A model generated the notes under the pieces. The model was not told the origin of the DNA, searched no databases, and saw only the letters and a program-made list of their open reading frames with translations. Shown one piece after another: positions 18,348 to 27,476 of a stretch of DNA of 64,000 bases (positions within the stretch are counted from its first letter, which is position 1; each line of letters begins with the position of its first letter). This stretch comes from Paenibacillus azoreducens (GTDB taxonomy: Bacteria > Bacillota > Bacilli > Paenibacillales > Paenibacillaceae), in assembly GCF_021654775.1 (NCBI RefSeq), contig NZ_AP025343.1, positions 248,001 to 312,000 of the forward strand, in the 5' to 3' direction. A program made the position numbers and the translations under genes.

Positions 18348-18794
18348 TCATACGGAGGAGAGACATTCCTCCACGAACTGCAGCACTTCCGGGCGGAGGG
18401 GAACGAGGCCTTGATTGGTTGAATCGGGGTTCTTGCGCAGTTCCCAGAACTTATTCATCAGATCTTTATTCTCGCCAAAGGTTTGTTCGGACAGCCGCTC
18501 AATCTCGCTCGCAATAGCTTGCCCTTCGCTGGAATCCGGCGGTAATCCCGCCTTTAGACAATGCTCGATCCGGGCGATGACCCGAACCCAGCTTTGCGTC
18601 AGTTCGTCGCTGCTCTCCAGCCGCGGCAGCTTCTCTTTTAAAATCCTCAGTTCTTTTTCGTCAAAATAAGATTCCCAGCTGTTCGTACGCTCCCCCGATT
18701 TCTTTACCAGCGGCAGCAGCGCCTCCCAACGGATTTCGCCTTCCGCGCCGTTCTGCTGACGGCATTTGCATAAATTGCATGCATTTTTTTGCAT
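18348..18794 (-). pseudogene. 5'-truncated MerR/TipAS-type regulator remnant
   Basis: The 148-codon frame contains GEIRWEALLPLVKKSGERTN, WESYFDEKELRILKEKLPRL and ELTQSWVRVIARIEHCLKAG. This resembles the C-terminal antibiotic-binding TipAS domain of MerR-family regulators. The N-terminal MerR DNA-binding domain and dimerisation helix are missing, the first residues (NACNLCKCRQQ) do not fit the family, and no ribosome site precedes the ATG. I read it as a decayed gene. A free-standing TipAS-like protein is possible but less likely. Confidence 0.5.
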
Positions 18795-18899
18795 GAAGAT
18801 ATGAAGCGGACAGCTGTAATCCCTGTGGTTACGGCTTTTTCGCCGTTTTCATAGTGTGTACTTCTCGCAAACAAGCTTGATTTAATAAGACTTTAACGG

Positions 18900-18966
18900 T
18901 TGACAAAAACGGGTCAGCTGGTAGAATGATAACTGAAATCACTCAATTGAGAATGAATATCATTAT
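18900..18966 (+). promoter_or_regulatory. Promoter and Fur box of the ycl operon
   Basis: A -35 TTGACA (18900-18905) and -10 TAGAAT (18922-18927) are followed at 18948-18965 by TGAGAATGAATATCATTA, a good match to the Fur consensus GATAATGATTATCATTATC. The operator lies just downstream of the expected start of transcription, implying iron-dependent repression of the siderophore importer. Confidence 0.85.
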
Positions 18967-19047
18967 TACAATAGGTATTATTATGCATAACCAATTTCCT
19001 GCGTTTAGGAAGCGGATAAAGACTGGACAGAAAGAGTCGAACTTGTT

Positions 19048-20001
19048 ATGAAAATCAGGTACTTGTGGGCAGCATTCATTATTTTCTCATTCATTTCCTT
19101 GTTCGTCGGTGTTAAGGATATTTCGCCGATGGATCTTTTTCATCTGACTCCAGAGCAGCAGCAGGTATTTTGGATCAGCCGGCTGCCGCGGCTTGTAAGC
19201 ATTATTATTGCAGGCACCAGCATGAGCATCATCGGTCTCATTATGCAGCAGCTGACGCGCAACAAATTCGTGTCGCCGACAACGGCGGGTACGATGGACT
19301 CCGCGAGATTCGGCATTTTGGTGGCTATGATGTTATTTTCGAATGCCGGCATGCTGGAGAAGATTCTGGTGGCGTTTCTGTTTGCGCTGCTGGGCACTTT
19401 CATTTTCATGCGCATTCTGGATAAGGTGAAGTTCAAGGACGCGATTTTCATCCCGCTGGTGGGACTTATGTTCGGCAATATCGTCAGCTCGATCACGACC
19501 TTTTTTGCCTATAAAAACGACTTGATTCAGAATATGTCCTCGTGGCTGCAGGGGGATTTCTCAACGGTGCTCAAAGGGCGCTATGAAATGCTGTATATCA
19601 GCATCCCGCTGTTGATCATCGTCTATCTGTTCGCGAACCGCTTCACGATCGCGGGCATGGGCGAGGAATTTGCGGTCAACCTGGGGCTGAATTACAAGGC
19701 AGTCGTTAATATAGGCCTGGTGCTGGTGGCGGCGGTTTCCTCGGTGGTTATTCTGACGGTGGGGACGATTCCTTTTCTCGGTCTGGTCGTTCCGAACATC
19801 GTGACATTGTACCAGGGCGACCATCTGAAAAAGAACCTGACGCATACCGCCTTGCTCGGAGCTGTGTTTGTCCTGTTTTGCGACATTCTTGGCCGGCTCA
19901 TCATTTATCCGTATGAGATTTCCATCGGCCTGACGGTCGGCGTGCTGGGCAGCGCGATCTTTATTTTCCTACTCCTGAGAAGAAAGGCTTACGCATCATG
20001 A
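19048..20001 (+). CDS. yclN: Ferric-siderophore ABC permease (YclN-like)
   Basis: A 317-residue FecCD-family permease with about nine transmembrane segments. Characteristic sequences are SRLPRLVSIIIAGTSMSIIGLIMQQLTRN (about 45-72), near the start of the core, and GTIPFLGLVVPNIV (about 240-253), the coupling region contacting the ATPase. The order permease-permease-ATPase-binding protein and the low residue count match the petrobactin importer YclNOPQ of B. subtilis. It is the first gene after the Fur box and overlaps yclO by 4 bp. Confidence 0.87.
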   Translation: MKIRYLWAAFIIFSFISLFVGVKDISPMDLFHLTPEQQQVFWISRLPRLVSIIIAGTSMSIIGLIMQQLTRNKFVSPTTAGTMDSARFGILVAMMLFSNAGMLEKILVAFLFALLGTFIFMRILDKVKFKDAIFIPLVGLMFGNIVSSITTFFAYKNDLIQNMSSWLQGDFSTVLKGRYEMLYISIPLLIIVYLFANRFTIAGMGEEFAVNLGLNYKAVVNIGLVLVAAVSSVVILTVGTIPFLGLVVPNIVTLYQGDHLKKNLTHTALLGAVFVLFCDILGRLIIYPYEISIGLTVGVLGSAIFIFLLLRRKAYAS

Positions 20002-20942
20002 AAAAAAAGCTGATTTTCCTACTCGTGATTGCACTTGCGCTGATTGCCGTGTTCATGTTCATTCAGGCCGGAGGCAACTGGGATTACGTGCTCCCGCGCA
20101 GAGGCAAAAAAGTGCTGGCGATGGTCATCACAGGCGGAGCGATTGCTTTTTCCACGGTCGTTTTTCAGACGATTACCAATAACCGCATCCTGACGCCGAG
20201 CATTATGGGGCTCGATTCGCTATATATGCTGTTCCAGACTTTTATGGTCTACATATTCGGTTCGGCCGGTTTGACCATGATGGGCAAAAACGTGAATTTT
20301 ATTATATCGGTTGGCCTGATGGCGCTCTTTTCGCTTGTTTTTTACAAGCTGCTGTTTAAACGGGAGGGGCAGAACATATACTTTCTGCTGCTGCTTGGGC
20401 TGATCTTCGGCACTTTGTTCCAAAGTTTGTCTACATTTATGGAGGTCTTGATTGATCCGAATGAATTTCAGATCGTACAGGATAAAATGTTCGCCAGCTT
20501 CAATAATATCAACACGGAACTGCTCGTTTTGTCGATCGTTTTGATGGCTGGGATTGCGATATATTTTACGCGTTATGCCAAGTTTCTTGATGTTATTGCG
20601 CTTGGGAAGGACCAGGCGGTCAATCTGGGCGTGGATTACGACAAAGTCGTGAAGAGAATGCTGATCGTGGTGGCCGTGCTGATTTCCATCTCGACGGCTC
20701 TTGTCGGGCCGATTACGTTCTTGGGACTGCTTGTAGCCAATGTCAGTTATCAATTCATGCGTACTTATCGGCATCATTTTCTTATTCTAGGCTCCATGCT
20801 GCTCAGCGTGATCGCCCTGGTGGGCGGACAGCTGCTGGTCGAGCGGGTATTCACTTTCTCTACAACGCTGAGCGTCATCATCAATCTGGCCGGAGGGGTA
20901 TATTTCATCTACCTGCTTCTGAAGGAGAGTAAATCATCGTGA
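19998..20942 (+). CDS. yclO: Ferric-siderophore ABC permease (YclO-like)
   Basis: A 314-residue second FecCD-family permease, forming the membrane channel together with YclN. It has PRRGKKVLAMVITGGAIAFSTVVFQTITNNRIL (residues about 30-62) and GPITFLGLLVANVSYQF (about 235-251). The start ATG overlaps the yclN stop (ATGA) and the end overlaps the GTG of yclP, so the three are translationally coupled. Confidence 0.87.
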   Translation: MKKKLIFLLVIALALIAVFMFIQAGGNWDYVLPRRGKKVLAMVITGGAIAFSTVVFQTITNNRILTPSIMGLDSLYMLFQTFMVYIFGSAGLTMMGKNVNFIISVGLMALFSLVFYKLLFKREGQNIYFLLLLGLIFGTLFQSLSTFMEVLIDPNEFQIVQDKMFASFNNINTELLVLSIVLMAGIAIYFTRYAKFLDVIALGKDQAVNLGVDYDKVVKRMLIVVAVLISISTALVGPITFLGLLVANVSYQFMRTYRHHFLILGSMLLSVIALVGGQLLVERVFTFSTTLSVIINLAGGVYFIYLLLKESKSS

Positions 20943-21697
20943 TCGAGGTCAAAAACGTAACCAAACAATACAGCGGCAAAAAGGTCTTGGACGATGTGTC
21001 CGTCACGATTCGCAAAGGGAAAATCACTTCCTTCATCGGCGCCAACGGCGCAGGCAAAAGCACGCTCCTGTCGCTCATCAGCCGGCTCGCCAAAAAGGAT
21101 GGCGGGGATATTCTGATCGAAGGCGGCCCGATCGACAAATGCAAGAGCTCCGATCTGGCCAGGAAAATATCCATTCTGAAACAATCCAACCATATTAATG
21201 TTCGTCTTACGATCCGGGAATTGGTGAGTTTCGGACGATTTCCTTACTCGCAGGGCAAGCTGAAGCCGGAGGATTGGGAATACGTCGATGAGGCCATCCG
21301 GTATATGGAGCTGGAGGATCTTCAGCATAAATATCTGGATGAGCTGAGCGGAGGCCAGCAGCAGCGGGCGTATATCGCTATGGTTATCGCTCAAGACACG
21401 GAATACGTGCTGCTTGATGAGCCGCTGAACAATCTGGATATGAAACATTCCGTGCAGATTATGAAGGTGCTGCGACGGATGGTGGATGAGCTTGGCAAAA
21501 CCGTTATTATCGTCATTCATGACATCAATTTTGCTTCCGTTTATTCCGATGACATCGTGGCTCTCAAAGACGGGAGAGTCGTCAAAGAAGGACCCGCCGT
21601 GGAAATTATAGATTCCCCTGTGCTGAAACAGGTATACGGCATGGACATTCAGATTCAACACATCAACGATCACAAAATTTGCGTTTATTATGCTTAA
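20939..21697 (+). CDS. yclP: Ferric-siderophore ABC ATPase (YclP-like)
   Basis: A 252-residue ATPase that powers the importer. Walker A is GANGAGKST (about 34-42), the signature is LSGGQQQRAYIA, and Walker B is YVLLDEPLNNLD, with the switch His in VIIVIHDINF. The GTG start at 20939 overlaps the end of yclO. Unusually, about 440 bp separate it from the binding protein gene, filled mostly by three tandem hairpin repeats. Confidence 0.9.
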   Translation: MIEVKNVTKQYSGKKVLDDVSVTIRKGKITSFIGANGAGKSTLLSLISRLAKKDGGDILIEGGPIDKCKSSDLARKISILKQSNHINVRLTIRELVSFGRFPYSQGKLKPEDWEYVDEAIRYMELEDLQHKYLDELSGGQQQRAYIAMVIAQDTEYVLLDEPLNNLDMKHSVQIMKVLRRMVDELGKTVIIVIHDINFASVYSDDIVALKDGRVVKEGPAVEIIDSPVLKQVYGMDIQIQHINDHKICVYYA

Positions 21698-21866
21698 TTA
21701 ACATGTTCAACCTCTTACTGTTGGAAATTATATGGGTGCATGTCACGAACGCTAGGGCCCAGCTGAAACGGCGGCATCACATAATTTTATATAATTTCAT
21801 TTTTTCAAAAAGGGGTTTGGCAAGCGAAGGGGACGGAATTGGTTTTTTAAACATTCAGAAAGTATG

Positions 21867-22067
21867 AATTTCCGGGGTCCCCGCAAAGTAATCGGAATAA
21901 GCTTCGAAGGTCGCGCGTCACTTTGTGGGGTTGAATTTCCGGGGTCCCCGCAAAGTAATCGGAATAGGCTTCGAAGGTCGCGCGTCACTTTGTGGGGTTG
22001 AATTTCCGGGGTCCCCGCAAAGTAATCGGAATAGGCTTCGAAGGTTACGCGTCACTTTGTGGGGTTA
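21867..22067. repeat. Three tandem 67-bp copies of the CCCCGCAAAGT hairpin repeat
   Basis: GGGGTCCCCGCAAAGTAATC recurs at 21874, 21941 and 22008, an exact 67-bp period. Each is followed by GGAATA, a variable ~20 bp and the closing arm CACTTTGTGGGG. In RNA each unit would form an 11-bp stem. They sit between yclP and yclQ, where they could stabilise one mRNA segment or attenuate read-through. Units differ at only a few positions, implying recent tandem duplication. Confidence 0.9.
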
Positions 22068-22136
22068 TTTTAAAATCAGTCCGTCAACGTAGCGGTTACC
22101 GAACCTAATATATTATAAAATGATGGGGTGACCACA

Positions 22137-23120
22137 TTGAAAACAAGAAACATGTTCATGCTGATCATTTCCGCAATGCTGGTATTTGTACTGGCTGCTT
22201 GCGGTAACAATAAAAATGCTGAAACACCGATGAAGGAATCGGAAGCCAATGCGGCGACCGCGCCTGCCGATTCGGAAGAACTGACCGTCAAACATAAGCT
22301 TGGCGAAGCTAAAGTGAAAAAGAACCCGCAAAAAGTTGTCGTATTCGACTTCGGCATTCTGGACACGCTTGATAAGCTGGGAGTAAAGGTAACAGGTGTG
22401 CCGCAGGCCAACATTCCTCCATACCTGTCCAAATATGCGGATAAAGAAGCATATAAAAACGTCGGCAGCTTGAAAGAACCGGATTTTGAGAAAATTAACG
22501 CCTTGAACCCGGATTTGATCATCATTTCCGGCAGACAATCCGACGCCTATGAAGAACTGAACAAAATTGCTCCAACCGTATACCTTGGTCTGGATACCAA
22601 CCGCTTCATGGATTCTTTCAAAGAAAACATGAATACGGTCGGCCAAATCTTCGGCAAGGAAGATGAGATCAAAACCGAGCTGGAAGCGATCGACAAATCG
22701 ATTGCCGAAGTTCATGACAAAGCTGCCGCTTCCGGCAAAAAAGCGCTGATCGTACTGGCGAATGAAGGCAAGCTGAGCGCTTACGGTCCGAAATCCCGTT
22801 TTGGCATCATTCATGACGTGCTTGGATTTGCGGCGGCAGACGACAAAATCGAAGTATCGACGCATGGCCAAAGCGTAACTTCCGAATATGTGGCAGAGAA
22901 AAATCCGGATTACCTGTTTGTCGTAGACCGCGGAGCTGCAATCAAAGATAAGGAATCCGCTTCTGCGAAGGAAACGGTGGAAAACGATCTGGTGAAAAAC
23001 ACGAATGCATTTAAAGATGGACATATCGTCTACCTTGATCCGAACTACTGGTACCTTTCCGGCGGCGGTCTGTTGTCCGTACAGGAAATGGTAAAAGAAA
23101 TCGGAGACAGCATTAAATAA
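22137..23120 (+). CDS. yclQ: Siderophore-binding lipoprotein (YclQ-like)
   Basis: A 327-residue periplasmic-binding-type lipoprotein. Signal and lipobox end in VLAACG (Cys at about 20). The PBP2-type domain has NPQKVVVFDFGILDTLDKLG, the helix-backbone region ALNPDLIIISGRQ and the C-terminal DPNYWYLSGGG, all as in YclQ/FpuA-type petrobactin receptors. I start at TTG 22137, with GGGGTGA 6 bases upstream; the GTG at 22128 lies within that ribosome site. It may be read from the Fur promoter through the repeats. Confidence 0.87.
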   Translation: MKTRNMFMLIISAMLVFVLAACGNNKNAETPMKESEANAATAPADSEELTVKHKLGEAKVKKNPQKVVVFDFGILDTLDKLGVKVTGVPQANIPPYLSKYADKEAYKNVGSLKEPDFEKINALNPDLIIISGRQSDAYEELNKIAPTVYLGLDTNRFMDSFKENMNTVGQIFGKEDEIKTELEAIDKSIAEVHDKAAASGKKALIVLANEGKLSAYGPKSRFGIIHDVLGFAAADDKIEVSTHGQSVTSEYVAEKNPDYLFVVDRGAAIKDKESASAKETVENDLVKNTNAFKDGHIVYLDPNYWYLSGGGLLSVQEMVKEIGDSIK

Positions 23121-23145
23121 ATCCGTATATCCGTATACGAAGAAA

Positions 23146-23179
23146 GCCGCTTGCACTTGATGTGCGGGCGGTTTTTTTG
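23146..23179 (+). terminator. Terminator of the ycl operon
   Basis: GCCGCTTGCAC (23146-23156) pairs imperfectly with GTGCGGGCGGT (23162-23172), followed by TTTTTTTG. It lies 25 bp after the yclQ stop. Confidence 0.75.
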
Positions 23180-23186
23180 TATGAAC

Positions 23187-23220
23187 TTCCGGGGTCCCCC
23201 GCAAAGTAATCGGAATAAGC
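23187..23220. repeat. Truncated copy of the CCCCGCAAAGT hairpin repeat
   Basis: CTTCCGGGGTCCCCCGCAAAG and the following TAATCGGAATAAGC match the left half of the repeat, with one extra C. The closing CACTTTGTGGGG arm is absent. It directly follows the ycl terminator. Confidence 0.75.
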
Positions 23221-23311
23221 GGTTGAGAGTCGTTTCCTGAACATGCTTTAATAGGATTTAGAAAGAAATTGAGAGGTCTTTTCCAGATCAAAAAAAGGGA
23301 GAAGAGGACGT

Positions 23312-24469
23312 ATGGCCGGGCTTGAGTTTGAACCTTGCGATTATTCCGTCAGCTTTCAGGCTGAGAAAATCAACTTGCTTGCGAAAGAATACGCGCTGCT
23401 CGAATTTCTGTACCGTAATCGCGGTAAGGCTTTCAGCCGGGAGCAGCTGCTGGATCAGGTATGGCCTATGGAATATCCGGGCGAACGAACGGTGGACGAT
23501 CATGTGTACCGGCTCCGCAAAAAAATGAAGCCATGGAGCGGGAAAATTCAGCTGATCACCATGCGAGGGCTTGGCTACAGCCTCACCATAAAAGAAACGC
23601 CGGGACTTTCGGTCCCGTCGCTGACGGACAGCGGATTGCAGAAGCAAATCGGACAGCTGCTGGACACCTATCTTCTGTTAGGGCAAAGTCAATCGATGTT
23701 GGCCCTCGTCAATCAGCAGGAGCTTCTTGGCGTGAATATCAGCCCCTCCCACCAAATGTTTTTGAGGTTTGTGCGGGCAGATCTGGACTGGTTTCTGGAA
23801 AGCGATGCGGAAGACCGCGATAAATTATATTGGCTGCTGATGTTTTACTACTCTTTTTACATGGAACCGGAGAAAAGCCTGGATTACTTTGAACGGACGA
23901 TTGAATCGGGGATTTTACCGTTTGAGATGGATCGCGAGCTGAAAGTGTTAAACATCCTCGGTCTTTATGCAGATAATGGCCGTGTTGAAGAGGATCTGCA
24001 GCGAGTGCAAGAAGCTTATCGAATCATCGAAAAGGAGCAGGGTGAGCTGGACACCTTCAAGGTTCATATTGCCATGTCGGAAATGCATATCCATCTGGTC
24101 GCAGGCAGCATTCCAGAGGCAAAGCGCTGCTCCAAGCAGATCGAAGACATGCTGGCTGACGCTCCATATTTGCGGGAAATTAGCGCCTATCATGGTTTAT
24201 GCGGGAAATTGCAGCTGCTGCAAGGCCGCCGTCAAGAAGCCGCAGCTGCATTTGAATATGGCCTTGAGGCCGCCGAAGCGGCGCATAATGTACCGCTGCT
24301 TGCCCGGTTGATCATGGGTACGCTCCGTTTTTTGAAAACGACATATAGGGATCCCAAGCTGCTGCGGACTTTTCAGACTCGATATGATGAGTTTGAACGG
24401 GTATATAAGCCGGAGGCATATAAACAGCCCATGGAACAGATGATTGAGCGGATTTTGGGTTCTGTCTGA
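23312..24469 (+). CDS. Winged-helix regulator with helical-repeat C-terminus
   Basis: A 385-residue protein. Residues 1-95 form an OmpR/PhoB-type winged helix (LAKEYALLEFLYRNRGKAFSREQLL, then RTVDDHVYRLRKKMKP and ITMRGLGYSL) but lack a receiver domain. The remaining ~290 residues are all-helical and resemble TPR-like arrays (LQLLQGRRQEAAAAFEYGLEAAEAA). The layout recalls SARP/BTAD-type or LuxR-MalT-like sensors. GAAGAGGACGT precedes ATG 23312. The MFS gene follows 60 bp downstream and may be its target. Confidence 0.75.
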   Translation: MAGLEFEPCDYSVSFQAEKINLLAKEYALLEFLYRNRGKAFSREQLLDQVWPMEYPGERTVDDHVYRLRKKMKPWSGKIQLITMRGLGYSLTIKETPGLSVPSLTDSGLQKQIGQLLDTYLLLGQSQSMLALVNQQELLGVNISPSHQMFLRFVRADLDWFLESDAEDRDKLYWLLMFYYSFYMEPEKSLDYFERTIESGILPFEMDRELKVLNILGLYADNGRVEEDLQRVQEAYRIIEKEQGELDTFKVHIAMSEMHIHLVAGSIPEAKRCSKQIEDMLADAPYLREISAYHGLCGKLQLLQGRRQEAAAAFEYGLEAAEAAHNVPLLARLIMGTLRFLKTTYRDPKLLRTFQTRYDEFERVYKPEAYKQPMEQMIERILGSV

Positions 24470-24529
24470 TATTCCTCTGATATTTCTTCGTTAAAGTGAG
24501 AGTAATTCTGATGAAGCGGAGGAATATTC

Positions 24530-25837
24530 ATGTCTACTGCATCTGCAACAATCGGGCGCCGGGCATCCATTTGGAGCAACCGGATCTTTACTAAAATGTA
24601 CTCGGCTTATGCAATCTCATCTTTTGGCGAATGGTTCGACGCCTTTGCGATTGAGATTCTGGTGGCATACCGCTGGCATGCGGATCCGTTTATGATCGCC
24701 CTGATCCCGGTGATGATGGCTCTTCCCGGCATTCTGTTCGGCTCTTTTGCCGGCGTGATCGCCGACCGGTGGAAGAAGGTCAATCTCATGCTGCTGGCCG
24801 ATGCAGCCGAAACGCTGCTCACCATATTGCTGCTGTTTGCTCCCGGCATGTACTGGCTGCTGCCTTTGCTTGCGCTTCGGGCCGCTATGGGAGTGTTCCG
24901 CGTTCCGGCGCATCAAGCCTTGACGCGCCAGGTGGTCCGGGAGGATCAACTGCTCAAAGCAACCTCATATAACGGGCTCGTCAATCAATTTTCCAAAATC
25001 GCGGGGCCTCTTCTTGGCGCAGTGGCTTTAACGGTCATCTCACCGCAATTATGTATTTTGGTGAATGCCATCACGCGTTTTTTCTCCTGTGTTTTGCTGT
25101 TTACGCTGCGGCATATCGATGAAAATGCGAAGGTGGAGAAGCAGGAGGAGGCCGTTGTCGCGGAGAACGGTGAAGAGGTAAAGATGAGCTTCGTCCAATT
25201 GTGGAAACAGGGATGGGCGGTGCTGCTTCAGCGCCGGATTCTATGCAGCAGTTTTATCATCAATATGATCGTTATGCTCGTCATCTTGATGATCGATTTT
25301 CAATTTCCGACTTTGTACCGGGAAATCGCCCCTCATAACGAATCTCTGCTTGGCTCGATGGTTGCGGCCACGGGAGTCGGAGCGTTCATCACCATCCTGC
25401 TGCTGAATCGTCTTGGCAAAGTGAGGTACGGACTTGGCATTGGGGGAGGAGCCGCCCTCATTGGAGCCGCCTTTGGAAGTATGGGGCTCTTAAGAACGGG
25501 CTCGCATGAAATATGGAGCATCGTCTTGGGACTTGTGATCGGTGTCGGGAACGGGCTGTTTATCGTGACTTATAACTATGTCCTGCAGAAAGAAACCCCC
25601 GAAGGTTTGACTGGCCGGATTTTTGGCATCCAAAATATGTCCGTCAGCACGATGATGATCGGTGCGCCTTTAATCGGAGGTTTACTGATTCATGGAATGG
25701 GCGTGAGCAAGGTATTTTTCTTGCTGGGAACGGTTGTTTTAATTATTGGCGTTGTATGCATGGGTTTTCAGCGCATCTTATGGCCGGCAAAGTTCCAAAC
25801 AACGCAGCCGCAAGAGATGCGTGAGGTTTCCGGGTAG
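24530..25837 (+). CDS. MFS transporter
   Basis: A 435-residue, twelve-helix transporter with motif A-like GSFAGVIADRWKKVNLMLLAD (about 70-90). RVPAHQALTRQVVREDQLLKATSYN and QFSKIAGPLLGAVAL are typical of the EntS/macrolide-efflux-type branch also seen at 1082. Ribosome site GGAGGAATATTC precedes ATG 24530. It lies downstream of the winged-helix regulator. The substrate is unknown. Confidence 0.85.
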   Translation: MSTASATIGRRASIWSNRIFTKMYSAYAISSFGEWFDAFAIEILVAYRWHADPFMIALIPVMMALPGILFGSFAGVIADRWKKVNLMLLADAAETLLTILLLFAPGMYWLLPLLALRAAMGVFRVPAHQALTRQVVREDQLLKATSYNGLVNQFSKIAGPLLGAVALTVISPQLCILVNAITRFFSCVLLFTLRHIDENAKVEKQEEAVVAENGEEVKMSFVQLWKQGWAVLLQRRILCSSFIINMIVMLVILMIDFQFPTLYREIAPHNESLLGSMVAATGVGAFITILLLNRLGKVRYGLGIGGGAALIGAAFGSMGLLRTGSHEIWSIVLGLVIGVGNGLFIVTYNYVLQKETPEGLTGRIFGIQNMSVSTMMIGAPLIGGLLIHGMGVSKVFFLLGTVVLIIGVVCMGFQRILWPAKFQTTQPQEMREVSG

Positions 25838-25916
25838 CGGTCTCTTGGCCATTGCCTTATGCTGGTTTTTGGCCGTGAATGCGTTTATGCTTATGGTGAT
25901 GTATCTGATCTATTAA
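25821..25916 (+). CDS. Possible single-helix micropeptide
   Basis: A 31-codon frame beginning GTG inside the end of the MFS gene encodes RFPGSGLLAIALCWFLAV and a hydrophobic tail, a plausible single transmembrane helix, ending TAA. The ribosome site (AAGAG) is weak and overlap with MFS is 17 bp. It may be chance. Confidence 0.25.
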   Translation: MRFPGSGLLAIALCWFLAVNAFMLMVMYLIY

Positions 25917-25954
25917 CATTTTTTGAAATATAGAAAGGAATAGGGGAGGACGGC

Positions 25955-26971
25955 ATGATTCGATATCCGTTTTTAAAAGAAGGGGCCGCGATTGGCGCGA
26001 CGGCGCCTTCATCGGGCGTAGATAAAAGCTTGCATGGCTTGATCCGGGAGGCCAGCCGCCGTTTGGAAGAGGCGGGTTTTCAAGTGATTGCCGGGGATAC
26101 CGTTTGGACGCAGACAAAGGCGAAATCCGCTCCGGCGAAGATACGTGCCGCCGAATTCAACCGGATGCTGCGGGACGATGCCATCGATCTGATCGTGCCG
26201 CCTTGGGGCGGCGAACTGTTGATTGAGATTTTGGAGCATCTGGATTTTGAGAATATGCCGGAAAAATGGATTCTCGGTTATTCCGACATCAGCCTGCTGC
26301 TGTTGGCCGTTACGCTCAAAACCGGACTGGCAACGGCCCATGGCACGAGCCTGGCGGATTTGCGAGGCGAATATTCCGACGAGACGACGGCGATGTGGCG
26401 TACCGTGTTGTCTACGGCGGCCGGCGAATCCGTGATCCAGCATTCATCGGCAAAGTTTCAAAAAGAGTGGAATCATGCCGCGCCATCCCCATGTGTTTAC
26501 CATTTGACGGAACCGACCGAATGGAAAACGGTGTCCGGCAGCCAGGCCGTTCTGAAAGGCCGTCTGCTGGGCGGCTGTGTCGACGTCATCCGGCATGTGA
26601 TCGGCACGCCGTTTGGCGATGTCCGGCGTTTTCAGCGGGAGCAGATCGGCGGGGAACCGATTTTATGGTATCTGGAGAATTGCGAGTTGAATACGGCGGA
26701 TTTGCGCCGATCGCTGGTACAGATGAAGCTGGCGGGATGGTTTGATCATACTTCCGGCCTGATGTTCGGAAGAAGTTCAGCGAACCGCCCGATTGAAGAT
26801 TATACCGCCGAGGATATATACCGTGAGCTGGCGGAAGAACTGCAGATTCCGGTCATCTATGACATCGACTGCGGTCATGTTCCCCCTCAGGTCACTCTTA
26901 TCAACGGTGCTTACGCAGAAGTAGAAGTGGAGAACGGGCAGGGGAAGGTAACGCAGTATTTTAGGCCGTAA
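25955..26971 (+). CDS. S66-family LD-carboxypeptidase / MccF-like peptidase
   Basis: A 338-residue serine peptidase of family S66, which trims murein tetrapeptides or hydrolyses microcin C-type compounds. The nucleophile Ser is in GYSDIS (about 110-115), the Glu in WYLENCELN (about 240), and the His in DCGHVPPQ (about 310); together these form the Ser-Glu-His triad. Length and the PPWGG motif fit MccF-type members rather than LdcA. The ribosome site GGGGAGG precedes ATG 25955. Confidence 0.85.
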   Translation: MIRYPFLKEGAAIGATAPSSGVDKSLHGLIREASRRLEEAGFQVIAGDTVWTQTKAKSAPAKIRAAEFNRMLRDDAIDLIVPPWGGELLIEILEHLDFENMPEKWILGYSDISLLLLAVTLKTGLATAHGTSLADLRGEYSDETTAMWRTVLSTAAGESVIQHSSAKFQKEWNHAAPSPCVYHLTEPTEWKTVSGSQAVLKGRLLGGCVDVIRHVIGTPFGDVRRFQREQIGGEPILWYLENCELNTADLRRSLVQMKLAGWFDHTSGLMFGRSSANRPIEDYTAEDIYRELAEELQIPVIYDIDCGHVPPQVTLINGAYAEVEVENGQGKVTQYFRP

Positions 26972-27080
26972 GACGTTGGGATTAAGAAGCGAAGGTCGCG
27001 GAGCGTTAATAATCCGGTAGAGGCTTTTGGCGCTGGCTCAGTTAAGGGGGTTGAGCACATGCGCGTGGTGCGAAAAAGCG

Positions 27081-27265
27081 CTAACGAAACATGTAATCGT
27101 TATTCAGGCAAAATCAGCCTGCGAAATATTCTAACGAAACCAGGGATCGCTATTTATCAAAAATAACCGTGATTTCACCTTATTTCATCCGAATAACGAT
27201 ATGTAGTTTCGTTACGTTTGATTTGACCTTGTTTTTGCAGCCATAACGCTCCTAAGTTTCGTTAG
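27081..27265. repeat. 185-bp four-unit palindromic repeat element, copy B
   Basis: Units start at 27081 and 27131 (rightward) and end at 27215 and 27265 (leftward). They share CTAACGAAAC cores with N5 spacers that differ from copies A and C. Geometry is identical to the other two copies. It lies between the S66 peptidase and the polysaccharide-use operon. Confidence 0.9.
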
Positions 27266-27317
27266 CGTAGTTTAAACAGTCACCAGCGGTTTCCATGCAA
27301 GAATGAAAATCGTACAT

Positions 27318-27352
27318 ACGCCAAAGGACATCTTGTCCTGCGGCGTTTTTTC
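27318..27352 (+). terminator. Terminator upstream of the polysaccharide operon
   Basis: ACGCC-AA-AGGACA-TCT-TGTCCT-GC-GGCGT forms a two-part stem followed by TTTTTTCATTTTT. It separates the S66 peptidase transcript from the next operon. Confidence 0.75.
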
Positions 27353-27476
27353 ATTTTTGGCCGGCCGTTGCCTTACCTTAAAAAATCACCAGACTACAGC
27401 ATAGGACGCCATGCAGCCCCTGCCTTCCTGGCAGTACTATAAGAGCAAGCACGGAAGGAGGCGAAGGAAGCTCGTG

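Noticed and set aside
22113..23291. A 392-codon minus-strand frame antisense to yclQ (and similar long antisense frames over yclP and cydB)
   Set aside because: They mirror the codon use of well-identified genes on the other strand and show no domain of their own.
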